Source of the DNA: Petrimonas mucosa
GTDB lineage: Bacteria; Bacteroidota; Bacteroidia; Bacteroidales; Dysgonomonadaceae
Assembly: GCF_900095795.1 (NCBI RefSeq)
Contig: NZ_LT608328.1
Location: 1,605,001-1,669,000, forward strand
DNA length: 64,000 nt
Reading direction: 5' to 3'
The notes beneath the pieces were generated by a model, which worked only from the letters and a program-made list of their open reading frames with translations, had not been told where the DNA came from and did no database searches. The translations under genes and the position numbers were made by a program. Shown here piece by piece: positions 27,925 to 36,856 of the stretch. Numbering within the stretch: position 1 is the first letter of the stretch; the number at the start of each line of letters is the position of its first letter.

Positions 27925-28800
27925 ATGAAATATATTTATTATTCGATTCTCCTTGTTTTCCTGCTGGGTGCCTGTAGTGATTATGACGACACCCCCATCA
28001 AGGACAAGATAGATGATTTCAAACAGCGGATCGAGATGCTTCAGGAAAAGGTGTCGGCCCTGAACAGGGATATTGACAACCTGAGCTATCTCACCAACGG
28101 GAATGTGATCACCTCTGTCACCAAAAACTCGGATGGCAAATATGTGATCACCTATCTCGACTCGTCCAATCAGGAGAAAGCCGTGGTGGTGGCCACTCAG
28201 GAGGATGTGATTGAAGCTCCCATCCTGGGGGTGCGCCTCTCTACCGATGACAATCTCTATTACTGGACCGTCACGGTTGATGATGAGACAACCTGGCTAG
28301 AAGATGCCGACGGCGGCAAGGTTCCGGTTTACGGACATACACCCGAGGTCAGCGTTGATGCCAACGGGTACTGGGTTGTGGATGGTGCAGTGTTGACAGA
28401 TCAATATGGCAACCCCATCGAGGTGACCACCGACGAGACGGCCATCTTCAGGGAGATCAGCAGGAGCGACGATGGCTATCTCAGAATTAAACTGGGAAAT
28501 GGTGAAGAGCTTAGCCTTCCCATCTTCAACGCGTTCAACCTGCTCCTCCAGACCGAAACGGTTACCCTGGTGGAGAGGGGTACCAGCGCCATTGCCATTC
28601 CCTATTCGGTGGAAGGGGCCGATGCCGACAAGGCGATTGTTGCCATCAGCCAGGTAGAAGCTGTTTCTGCAGCCATCGATACGGTCAACAAGACAATTAC
28701 GGTAAATTTTGAAAATGGGTTTGAAGAGGGCCATATCATCGTGTCGGCCTATAATCTCGAACATCTGGTTTTGAGACCCATCCTGTTTAAAAGCAAGTAA
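27925..28800 (+). CDS. DUF4988/PL29-N lipoprotein, short form
   Basis: This 291-residue lipoprotein (signal ending LLGAC, Cys17, then SDYDD) contains a DUF4988/PL29-N module over residues about 20-190: coiled coil QRIEMLQEKVSALNRDIDNL, then LYYWTVTVDD and NGYWVVDGAV. The remainder (about 190-291) aligns in style with the region after DUF4988 in the two upstream proteins (GNGEELSLPIFNAFNL). It has neither GLUG repeats nor a catalytic domain. It is the third and smallest member of a tandem paralogue series, 12 bases after the second. A surface-exposed binding or scaffolding role is plausible but unproven. Confidence 0.85.
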   Translation: MKYIYYSILLVFLLGACSDYDDTPIKDKIDDFKQRIEMLQEKVSALNRDIDNLSYLTNGNVITSVTKNSDGKYVITYLDSSNQEKAVVVATQEDVIEAPILGVRLSTDDNLYYWTVTVDDETTWLEDADGGKVPVYGHTPEVSVDANGYWVVDGAVLTDQYGNPIEVTTDETAIFREISRSDDGYLRIKLGNGEELSLPIFNAFNLLLQTETVTLVERGTSAIAIPYSVEGADADKAIVAISQVEAVSAAIDTVNKTITVNFENGFEEGHIIVSAYNLEHLVLRPILFKSK

Positions 28801-28810
28801 ATAATCGATT

Positions 28811-29743
28811 ATGAGAAAAATCATTTTTAGCGGACTTTTCATGCTGCTGCTCTTTGGTGCATGTACACATGTACCAAAGGCAACGCAGCCAGTCAACCGT
28901 GCTGAACGGATTCTTGAAGAGATTCACAATCCCAAGTCAGACTATGTGGTGGTGATCGCCCACAGGGGAGATTGGCGTAACTATCCCGAAAACTCCATTC
29001 CCGCCATCGAGTCGGTCATCAGGATGGGGGTGGATGTGGTGGAACTGGATGTGATGCTGACGGCCGACAGTGTGCTGGTGCTATGCCATGACCGGACCAT
29101 TGACCGGACTACCACCGGCAAGGGGCTGGTGAGCGAAGTCACCTATGCCTACATAGATTCCTGCTTCCTGCGGGCCGGACACAACCACCCCACAGATCAC
29201 AAGATACCCACTTTGAGAAAGGCGTTGGAGGTGTGCAAGGACAGGATCATCGTCAACATTGACAAGGGATTTGAGTATTACGACCTGGTGATTGCCATCA
29301 CCGAAGAGCTGGGAGTCACCGATCAGGTGTTGATCAAGGGAAAGAGGGCGATCGATGTGGTGAATGAACGGATGGGGAAATATCCCAATGCCATGATGTA
29401 TATGCCCATCATCGACATCAACAGAATATCCGGACAGGAGCTCTTCAGGCAATATGTGGAGAGCGGTACCGTCCCTGTGGCCTATGAGGTCTGCTGGGAC
29501 CAGGAGAGCCCCGAGTTGCACGAGTGCCTGGCTGCCATCAGTGCCCAACCCTCCAGGATCTGGGTCAATACGTTGTGGCCATCCCTCTGTGGTGGCAAGG
29601 AGGCCGGCATGTATGACGACTACGCCTTTGAAAATGGGATGGAGACCTATCAGAAGGTTCTCGACCTGGGTGCATCCATGATCCAGACCGACAGGCCAGA
29701 GCTGCTGATTCAGTATCTGCGGAAGATTGGGCGGCATGACTGA
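28811..29743 (+). CDS. Glycerophosphodiester phosphodiesterase lipoprotein
   Basis: This 310-residue protein is a GDPD-family TIM barrel that hydrolyses glycerophosphodiesters to glycerol-3-phosphate and an alcohol. The catalytic set is visible: IAHRGDW (His51, Arg52), YPENS (Glu60), VELDVMLT (Glu78, Asp80) and LCHDRTIDRTT (His93). The C-terminal ASMIQTDRPELLI is typical of the family. The lipoprotein signal ends LFGAC (Cys18) and is followed by THVPKA, not acidic residues, so a periplasm-facing location is more likely than the surface. It starts 10 bases after the third DUF4988 gene. Glycerol-phosphate polymers (teichoic-acid type) or phospholipid head groups are possible substrates. Confidence 0.93.
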   Translation: MRKIIFSGLFMLLLFGACTHVPKATQPVNRAERILEEIHNPKSDYVVVIAHRGDWRNYPENSIPAIESVIRMGVDVVELDVMLTADSVLVLCHDRTIDRTTTGKGLVSEVTYAYIDSCFLRAGHNHPTDHKIPTLRKALEVCKDRIIVNIDKGFEYYDLVIAITEELGVTDQVLIKGKRAIDVVNERMGKYPNAMMYMPIIDINRISGQELFRQYVESGTVPVAYEVCWDQESPELHECLAAISAQPSRIWVNTLWPSLCGGKEAGMYDDYAFENGMETYQKVLDLGASMIQTDRPELLIQYLRKIGRHD

Positions 29744-29884
29744 CCGGTTTGATCTGGAATGCGGCTGTTGATGAAGAGTGGATCCGAACAGGGGAGCGTA
29801 AACCTGGGGACGTTATGAAAAGAGGCAATCAGAGAGGAAAAATTAAAAAAAAGGTGCAATTTTGAACCCTAAAAAGAGTGTGCG

Positions 29885-30871
29885 ATGAAGAAGATGACAG
29901 ATTTATTGAGCGATTATTTCCACGATAATTGTTCCCGGGAAGATGAAATAGCGATCGAGAAGTGGTTGGCCGAAAACGGCGGTGACGAAGTGGATGAGGC
30001 TTTCCAGAAGATCCTGTCGGAGATCAGGGTAGATGATGCCACCCTGGCACGGGAGGGCTTTGAAAAGTTCAGGCAGCGAATCGGATCGGCAAGGAGCTCA
30101 TCATCGGCAGAAAGGCTGAGGAGAACCGCCAGGTTGCTGCAACGGGTGGCAGCTCTCCTGTTCATCCCGCTTCTGGCTCTTTCTGGATATCTGTTTCTGA
30201 AAGATAATCCACAGCAGATGGAGTGGAACGACATCACCATACCCAACGGGACTCAACAGGCCCTGACCCTCTCTGACGGTACGGTGCTGCACCTGAATGC
30301 CGGAACCAGGGTGATCTATCCTGCCCAATTCACCGGTGACAAAAGGGAGATATTTATCAACGGGGAGGTGTTTGCCGACGTGGCAAAGGATCCGGATAAA
30401 CCTTTCATCATCTCGGCCGGCGATATCCAAGTAGAGGTACTGGGCACACAATTCAATTTCAGGGCATACAACAACCTGGAGACTGTCGAGGTGGCGCTGG
30501 TGGAAGGTGCCGTCCTGTTTGAAACGGAAAACAGCCAACAGGAGAGATTGAAGGCGGGCGAAATGGTTCAATATAATCGCACTACCCGGCAGATCAACCG
30601 GGAATTGTTCCTCACGCACCAGTATAAGTCTCCATCCAAAAACGAAGGATTCTATTTCAGCAACCTCACACTCGGTGATATTGCCAAAGAGTTGGAATAC
30701 TACTTTGATACCGATATTGTCATATTGGATGATGAGTTGAACAGTAACCGCTATGTGGCATATTTCACCAACAATGAGACCCTTGACGAGATTCTTTCCG
30801 ATCTCAACGTTGATGGGAAAATGATGATCAAACAGAGCCAGAATATGATTTTCATAGACAAACGGCATTAA
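29885..30871 (+). CDS. FecR-family anti-sigma factor
   Basis: This 328-residue protein has a cytoplasmic N-terminal sigma-binding part (LLSDYFHDNCSREDEIAIEK) and a single membrane helix (about residues 88-106). A periplasmic FecR domain follows (about 115-230, with LSDGTVLHLNAGTRV and GEVFADVAKD). A C-terminal DUF4974-type region is last (LTLGDIAKELEYYFD). It should hold the ECF sigma factor inactive until the STN domain of the SusC partner signals. Its sigma partner is probably the gene at 21176-21775, over 8 kb away. The 141-base gap before it has no TAnnTTTG box. susC follows after 17 bases. Confidence 0.93.
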   Translation: MKKMTDLLSDYFHDNCSREDEIAIEKWLAENGGDEVDEAFQKILSEIRVDDATLAREGFEKFRQRIGSARSSSSAERLRRTARLLQRVAALLFIPLLALSGYLFLKDNPQQMEWNDITIPNGTQQALTLSDGTVLHLNAGTRVIYPAQFTGDKREIFINGEVFADVAKDPDKPFIISAGDIQVEVLGTQFNFRAYNNLETVEVALVEGAVLFETENSQQERLKAGEMVQYNRTTRQINRELFLTHQYKSPSKNEGFYFSNLTLGDIAKELEYYFDTDIVILDDELNSNRYVAYFTNNETLDEILSDLNVDGKMMIKQSQNMIFIDKRH

Positions 30872-30888
30872 TACTTAACAACAAAAAG

Positions 30889-33800
30889 ATGAAGCAAGGA
30901 AATTTTTTATATAAGCATGTATTGATGATATGGTTTTCCTGTCTGCTGGGGATGTTGTCACAACCTCTCCAGGCACAGGATATCACCATGAAACTGTCCA
31001 ATGTGACGGTAAAGGAGGCCATTGATGTGCTCTCTGATGCACAGAAATATTCAGTAGTGATCAATTCTACCGACATCGATGTGAGAAAGGTGATCTCTGT
31101 CGATGCCGACAACCTTTCGCTGGAAAAGGTATTGGAACAGATATTTGCAGGGCAGGATGTGAGCTACAAGATCACCGGCCGCAGCATCATCGTCAGCAAG
31201 GGTGGTCCTGCCCCGCAACAGGTGTCGCAACAGGCACAGCGGAAAGAGAAGATCTCAGGGCTTCTGCTTGACGAGACGGGTGAGCCTGTCATTGGTGCCA
31301 CGGTTGTCCTTTCAGACAATGTGGGGGTAGTCAGTGACATCAATGGGGAGTTTGAACTGGAGGCCACTTTGCCGGTCACGTTGAACATCTCCTATATCGG
31401 TTATGAACCGGTAAGGGTTACCTATAACGACGATCGCCCCAAGACGATCCATCTGACCCCCTCAATTACGGCCATCGATGAGATTGTGGTGGTGGGTTAC
31501 GGAACGCAGCGCAAGAGTAACCTCACCGGTGCCGTCTCCACCATCACCAGCAAGGATCTGAACATGCGTCCGGTGGTTTCTGCCGCCAATGCGCTACAGG
31601 GTGCCGATCCTTCGGTCAACCTGGCATTTGGTACCGGATCTCCCGAATCGGGCTACAGCATCAACATCAGGGGTACAATCTCCATCAACGGCGGTTCACC
31701 GCTAATCCTCTGCGATGGGGTGGAGATGCCGCTCAACATGATCAATGCCAACGATATCGAGTCCGTGTCGATCCTGAAGGATGCTTCTGCCAGTGCGATC
31801 TACGGTGCCAAGGCCTCTGCCGGAGTCGTACTGATCACCACCAAGTCGGGGGGAGCCAAGGAGAAGGCAAAGATCAGCTACAACGGCCGCATGGGGTGGA
31901 CGCAGAACACAACCTCCACCGACTTTATCCGGACTGGCTATGACTATGTCACCTTTGCCAACAGTTTTTACTACGCATATAACGGCGTCAACATGTATCT
32001 CTACGAGGATGAAGAGTTACAGAAACTGTATGATCGCCGCAACGACATGACCGAACACCCCGATCGCCCGTGGGTGGAGGTGGCTCCCAACGGAGATTAT
32101 AAATACTATGGCAATACTGACTGGTATGGCTATTTCTATAACAGGGTCCGACCGCAGATGGAGCATAACCTCTCCATCACAGGGGGTACCGAGAAGATCA
32201 ACTATTATGTCAGCGGACGTTACTATGACCAGGATGGTATTTTCAGGGTGGTCAAGGACAAGTACCGGGATTACTCCTTCCGGGCAAAGTTCGACGCCAG
32301 GTTGAATAACTGGTTGAAGTGGTCAACCAATGTGAGCCTAAACAACAACAGCTATTCATACAGCGGCGTCTCAAACTACGAGATGACCATTGCCCGCCTG
32401 GAGTCGAACATCAGCCCCTCATTTGTTCCCCGTAACCCTGATGGCACCGTGGTGCAGTATACCAACCAGCTCTATGCCAACTCACCTCTGGGTGCAGGTG
32501 ACGGAGGCTATCTGACCTCGGGTAAAGGGCGCAACAACAAGGGGCGCAACATGCTTTCGGTGGTGAATGGACTGGAGGTGAACCTGATGAAGGATCTGCG
32601 CTTCAATATGAGCTATGGCTACACGCAGAACAAGAACCTCTACCGCTACCGGGGCAACTCGTTTGATTATTCCAGAAAAGAGGGTGTTATCCAGGAGTTC
32701 ACATCGGGCAGTATCTATGATTACTACCGGGAGGTTCATGGAGCCCCGATAAGGCATCTGCTGGATTACTACCTGACCTACAGCAAGAACTGGGATGGAA
32801 AGCACAACCTGAAGGTGGTGGGCGGAAGCCAGTATGAGACCTACCGGACCACCAGCACGGATATCTCGATGACCAATCTCTCCAACGATGATCTCGATTC
32901 ATTCGCGGCTGTGACCCCTGAAAGCGTGATCTCGCTCTCGCAATCCATCAATGCCTATAAGACGCTCGGTTACTTTGGACGCGTCAACTACGACTACCTG
33001 AGCAAGTACTTGGTTGAGTTCTCAGCCCGTGCCGATGGCTCATCCCGCTTCCAGAAGGATAGCCGCTGGGGCTTCTTCCCCTCCATGTCTGCCGGATGGC
33101 GGATCTCTGAAGAGGATTTTTTCACGTCGGCCAAGGATTGGATTGAGAATCTGAAGCTGCGCGCCTCCATAGGTAGCCTGGGCAACCAGCAGGTGGACTA
33201 CTATGCCTACTTGCAGACCATCACCACCGACAACCTGCTCAACTACACCTTTGATGGCAACAACAAGGTCTCCTATGCCCGCATTTCCGACCCGGTATCT
33301 TCGGGTTTGACCTGGGAAACGGTGACCACCTATAACGTGGGTCTCGACATGACCTTCCTACGCAACCGCCTGAACGTGACCACCGACTTCTATGTCAGGT
33401 ATACCAGAGACATGCTGATCCAGTCGTTGACGCTTCCCGATGTATATGGTGCCAACACCCCGAGGGAGAACAGCGCCGACATGCTGACGAACGGGTGGGA
33501 GGTTGTCACCTCCTGGAACGACTCGTTCAACCTGGGGAGTGACCGTTTCTCCTATGAAATCCAGGCAACGTTGGGTGACTATCAGCGGACCATCACCAAA
33601 TACGAGAACCCCAACAAGCTGATCTCCGACCCCTACGTGGGCAAAAAGATGGGCGAGATCTGGGGTTACCATGTAGAGGGTCTCTTCAAGACCGACAAGG
33701 AGGCTGCTGAATATCAGGCCCGCATTGATGACCGGACGGTCAATGGCCGTGTCTACAACAGCAAGGTGGATGGCTTCCTCAAGGCCGGTGATGTCCGTTT

Positions 33801-34425
33801 CGCCGACCTCAACGGCGACAACATCATTGGAGCCGGTTCGGGAACAGTGGATGATCCCGGTGATAGGAGGGTGATCGGAAATACCACTCCCCGCTATGCC
33901 TACTCGTTCCGCCTGGGTGCCAACTGGAACAACTTTGATGCCTCCCTCTTCTTCCAGGGCATCGGAAAGAGAGACTGGTACCCGGCATACAGTGCCAGCT
34001 CGCAAGGTGCCAACTCCTTCTGGGGGCCCTACTCATTCCCCTCCACCTCGTTTGTCCATGTCTCCTTCCCGGAACATGTCTGGACCGAGGACAACCGGAA
34101 CGCCTATTTCCCCCGTATCCGCGGATACCAGTCCTATTCCGGCGGATCGCTCGGAATGGTGAATGATCGCTATCTGCAGCGGATCTCTTACCTGAGGTTC
34201 AAGAACTTGTCGCTGGGTTATACCGTGCCGGTGAACAAGAACCTGGTGGAGAGGATCCGGGTATATCTTTCGGGAGAGAACCTCTACTACTGGTCTCCGC
34301 TCAAGAAGTACAACAAGACCATTGATCCGGAACTGGCCATCTCTTCGAGTACCTATTCCAGCAATACGGGTTCGGGATATGCCTATCCCCAAGTTTATAC
34401 AGTTGGTGTTGATATCACTTTTTAA
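30889..34425 (+). CDS. SusC/RagA-family TonB-linked outer-membrane transporter with STN domain
   Basis: This 1178-residue outer-membrane importer has a signal peptide (cut near QPLQAQ, residue 30), then an STN domain (about 32-104) that contacts FecR. A carboxypeptidase-D-like beta domain follows (about 118-190), then the conserved IDEIVVVGYGTQRKSNLTGA start of the plug with LKDASASAIYGAKASAGVVL. The rest is a 22-strand-type barrel ending TVGVDITF. It should import an oligosaccharide or similar ligand captured by SusD, using TonB energy. It is sandwiched between fecR (17 bases) and susD (11 bases). Confidence 0.96.
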   Translation: MKQGNFLYKHVLMIWFSCLLGMLSQPLQAQDITMKLSNVTVKEAIDVLSDAQKYSVVINSTDIDVRKVISVDADNLSLEKVLEQIFAGQDVSYKITGRSIIVSKGGPAPQQVSQQAQRKEKISGLLLDETGEPVIGATVVLSDNVGVVSDINGEFELEATLPVTLNISYIGYEPVRVTYNDDRPKTIHLTPSITAIDEIVVVGYGTQRKSNLTGAVSTITSKDLNMRPVVSAANALQGADPSVNLAFGTGSPESGYSINIRGTISINGGSPLILCDGVEMPLNMINANDIESVSILKDASASAIYGAKASAGVVLITTKSGGAKEKAKISYNGRMGWTQNTTSTDFIRTGYDYVTFANSFYYAYNGVNMYLYEDEELQKLYDRRNDMTEHPDRPWVEVAPNGDYKYYGNTDWYGYFYNRVRPQMEHNLSITGGTEKINYYVSGRYYDQDGIFRVVKDKYRDYSFRAKFDARLNNWLKWSTNVSLNNNSYSYSGVSNYEMTIARLESNISPSFVPRNPDGTVVQYTNQLYANSPLGAGDGGYLTSGKGRNNKGRNMLSVVNGLEVNLMKDLRFNMSYGYTQNKNLYRYRGNSFDYSRKEGVIQEFTSGSIYDYYREVHGAPIRHLLDYYLTYSKNWDGKHNLKVVGGSQYETYRTTSTDISMTNLSNDDLDSFAAVTPESVISLSQSINAYKTLGYFGRVNYDYLSKYLVEFSARADGSSRFQKDSRWGFFPSMSAGWRISEEDFFTSAKDWIENLKLRASIGSLGNQQVDYYAYLQTITTDNLLNYTFDGNNKVSYARISDPVSSGLTWETVTTYNVGLDMTFLRNRLNVTTDFYVRYTRDMLIQSLTLPDVYGANTPRENSADMLTNGWEVVTSWNDSFNLGSDRFSYEIQATLGDYQRTITKYENPNKLISDPYVGKKMGEIWGYHVEGLFKTDKEAAEYQARIDDRTVNGRVYNSKVDGFLKAGDVRFADLNGDNIIGAGSGTVDDPGDRRVIGNTTPRYAYSFRLGANWNNFDASLFFQGIGKRDWYPAYSASSQGANSFWGPYSFPSTSFVHVSFPEHVWTEDNRNAYFPRIRGYQSYSGGSLGMVNDRYLQRISYLRFKNLSLGYTVPVNKNLVERIRVYLSGENLYYWSPLKKYNKTIDPELAISSSTYSSNTGSGYAYPQVYTVGVDITF

Positions 34426-34436
34426 AACCAGATGAC

Positions 34437-36203
34437 ATGCATACTATATACAGAAAAAAACTGATGACAAGAATCCTTCTCGCGGGACTGATCCTGATAG
34501 GCTTCTCAAGCTGTGACCTGTCACTGTTGCCAGAAGACTCCGTGACGCCGCTGCAATTCTTCAAAACCAGGGCCGATCTGGAACTTTGGACCAACCAGTT
34601 CTACACCATGTTGAGCAATCCGAATACGGATGCCGGCGTGAATGCCGACGACATGATCGATAAATCGATGGGTGCCGTTATTGAAGGAACCCGCTCGCCA
34701 GCCAGCGAATCGTGGTCATGGACCCAGCTGCGCAATATCAACTATCTCCTGGAGTACTCCTCCAATTGCGAAGATGAGGCTGCCAGAAATGAGTTCAACG
34801 GGGTTGCCCTCTTCTTCAGGGCCTACTTCTACTTCGACAAGGTTAGACGGTATGGCGATGTGCCCTGGTATGACCGGACCATCGGCTCAACCGATGTGGA
34901 GCTGCTCAACAAGCCCAGGGATGACCGGGGATTTGTGATGGACAATGTGCTGAAGGATTTCAGGGATGCCGCCAATCTGCTCCCCACCGAGTATCCCAAC
35001 ACGAAGAACACCCGGGTCACGAAATGGGTGGCGTTGGCATTTGCCAGCCGGGCAGCTCTCTATGAAGGGACATTCCGAAAGTACAGAAATATGGAGGGTG
35101 CCGAGAGATACCTGCAGGCTGCCGCCGAATTTGCCCGCGAATTTATCGACAACAGCGGGTTCGACCTCTACAAGGGAGGCAGTCAGCCCTATCGTGAACT
35201 CTTCTATTCAGACAATGCCAAGACCGAAGAGGTGGTATTGGCCCGGAGCTACAACTTTGCCGGATTGCAGTTGTCGCACAGTGTGCAGTTCAGCATCTCA
35301 AACAACCAGCAGGGTTTTACCCGCCGCTTCATCAACCATTACCTGATGGAGGATGGTTCCCGCTTTACCGACCAGCCGGGTTATGAGACCATGTTCTTCA
35401 CCGATGAGATGAAGAACCGCGATCCCCGTCTGGAGCAGACCGTCCTGGGGCTGAACTATGTGCAGGTTGGCGAGACCCAGCCCACCTTGAACGACCTGAC
35501 CGCCTATTGCGGCTACAAGCCGATCAAGTTTATCAGCAACAAGGATCACGACGGTGCCTCCAAGGGTACTTCAGACTGGCCACTGATGCGCAGTGCCGAG
35601 GTATTCCTCAACTATGCCGAGGCCAAGGCCGAGCTGGGGACACTGACACAGCAGGATCTGAACATCTCGGTCAACAGGTTGAGAGCCCGTGCCAACATGC
35701 CCAACCTGGAGATGGCAGCCGCCAACAGCAACCCCGATCCATACCTCGAGAGTTGCTACCCCAATGTGAATAAAGGCGGCAACAAGGGCGTGATCCTGGA
35801 GATCCGTCGTGAACGGACCATCGAGATGGTGATGGAGGGATTGAGGCAGTGGGACCTCTTCCGTTGGAAGGAGGCCGAGCAGATGTTGAACCATTATGTG
35901 CCCTATCACGGTCTCTATATTCCCGGTGTAGGCAGCTACGACATGAATGGTGATGGTACCCCCGACCTGGAGGTGTATGAAACTACATCGGTAACTCAGC
36001 TCGACATCAAGGTCAGGATTGAAAGGGATATCTTCCTATCGAACGGCACATCGGGATATATTGTGGGATTCCCGAAGGTGACCTACGGTACCGACTGGAA
36101 CAACGACCGGGATTATCTCTGGCCCATACCGGCAGACCAGCGGGTGCTGACACAGGGCGCGCTGAGCCAGAACCCGGGATGGCAGGATGGCCTCAGCTAT
36201 TAA
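34437..36203 (+). CDS. SusD/RagB-family nutrient-binding lipoprotein
   Basis: This 588-residue SusD-type protein forms the lid of the SusC transporter on the cell surface. The lipoprotein signal ends GFSSC with DLSLLPEDS after the cysteine. Family segments include NGVALFFRAYFYFDKVRRYGDVPW and the C-terminal ILEIRRERTIEMVMEG, SusD-like and rich in TPR helices. Two starts are possible: ATG 34437, or ATG 34464 which gives the tighter signal MTRILLAGLILIGF. It closes the operon, followed by a strong terminator at 36241-36273. Confidence 0.95.
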   Translation: MHTIYRKKLMTRILLAGLILIGFSSCDLSLLPEDSVTPLQFFKTRADLELWTNQFYTMLSNPNTDAGVNADDMIDKSMGAVIEGTRSPASESWSWTQLRNINYLLEYSSNCEDEAARNEFNGVALFFRAYFYFDKVRRYGDVPWYDRTIGSTDVELLNKPRDDRGFVMDNVLKDFRDAANLLPTEYPNTKNTRVTKWVALAFASRAALYEGTFRKYRNMEGAERYLQAAAEFAREFIDNSGFDLYKGGSQPYRELFYSDNAKTEEVVLARSYNFAGLQLSHSVQFSISNNQQGFTRRFINHYLMEDGSRFTDQPGYETMFFTDEMKNRDPRLEQTVLGLNYVQVGETQPTLNDLTAYCGYKPIKFISNKDHDGASKGTSDWPLMRSAEVFLNYAEAKAELGTLTQQDLNISVNRLRARANMPNLEMAAANSNPDPYLESCYPNVNKGGNKGVILEIRRERTIEMVMEGLRQWDLFRWKEAEQMLNHYVPYHGLYIPGVGSYDMNGDGTPDLEVYETTSVTQLDIKVRIERDIFLSNGTSGYIVGFPKVTYGTDWNNDRDYLWPIPADQRVLTQGALSQNPGWQDGLSY

Positions 36204-36240
36204 TCGGCGGAGTTATCCGGAATAGCCATCTGGAAAGGAG

Positions 36241-36273
36241 ACCGGGAGGGTAATTCACCTTCCCGGTTTTTTT
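36241..36273 (+). terminator. Rho-independent terminator of the SusCD locus
   Basis: ACCGGGAGGG and CCTTCCCGGT form a 10-base stem (one G-T wobble) around a short loop, directly followed by seven T. It lies 38 bases after the SusD stop. Confidence 0.85.
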
Positions 36274-36570
36274 ATGCCACACCGCCAGCTTCTTCTATCA
36301 GGATGTATGAGACTCTTCATAAATCTTGTAATCCCTCTCACGGTTAGCTCTACCTGGACTGGTACGGGCAACGCTTTTACCCAATCGAAGATGGTAGTTC
36401 TTCTTGTCATGAACCTCCAGGCTAACCATCAGGTCCCGCATGCTGTTTTCAATTCGAGTTGTCACGCTCAAAAGAGATGCCTTGCTATGCAATAATTTTC
36501 AAGAACGTTTTTCAATCAGGAGTGCCCACTGATCTTTTAAATTTCTGATTTCATAAAATAAAATGGTGCG

Positions 36571-36798
36571 CTAATACAGGTCACAAACCGCCACCAATCT
36601 TACTCCCTCTACCGACAATACGGTGGATACGTTGGCTGTTCCCATTCCCCCTTGCCGATCAGGGCAATCTGGATGAAAGAGTTGGAGGAGACCGCCTTTC
36701 TCGCATTCTGGGTCAATCTACCACCGGTGGTGGAGAATAGTGCAGGGGCCGAACTGATGGCTACTGAGCCAACGGCCACCTTTTTTAGAAATTCTCAT
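36571..36798 (-). pseudogene. Gfo/Idh/MocA-family oxidoreductase fragment
   Basis: Reading from ATG 36798 and allowing frame changes gives a secretion-type start (MRISKK, then VAVGSVAISSAPALFSTTGG). NSFIQIALIGKGGMGTANVS follows, with TVLSVEGVRLVAVCDLY ending at a TAG at 36571. GxGGMG with a downstream VCDLY is the NAD-binding Rossmann start of Gfo/Idh/MocA oxidoreductases. At least two frame changes are needed: near the AAAAAAGG run after MRISKK, and within the GGGGG run before MGTAN. The rest of the enzyme is missing. Clearly a dead remnant. Confidence 0.7.
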
Positions 36799-36856
36799 CT
36801 GTTTTGCATATTCGTTCAGTTTGTTAGTGATGTTTGAAATCAAATTATTCCATGCT

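Noticed and set aside
36298-36492. 64-codon minus-strand open frame after the SusD terminator
   Set aside because: Basic and unrecognised, with no promoter or start context; may be a relic but cannot be supported as a gene.
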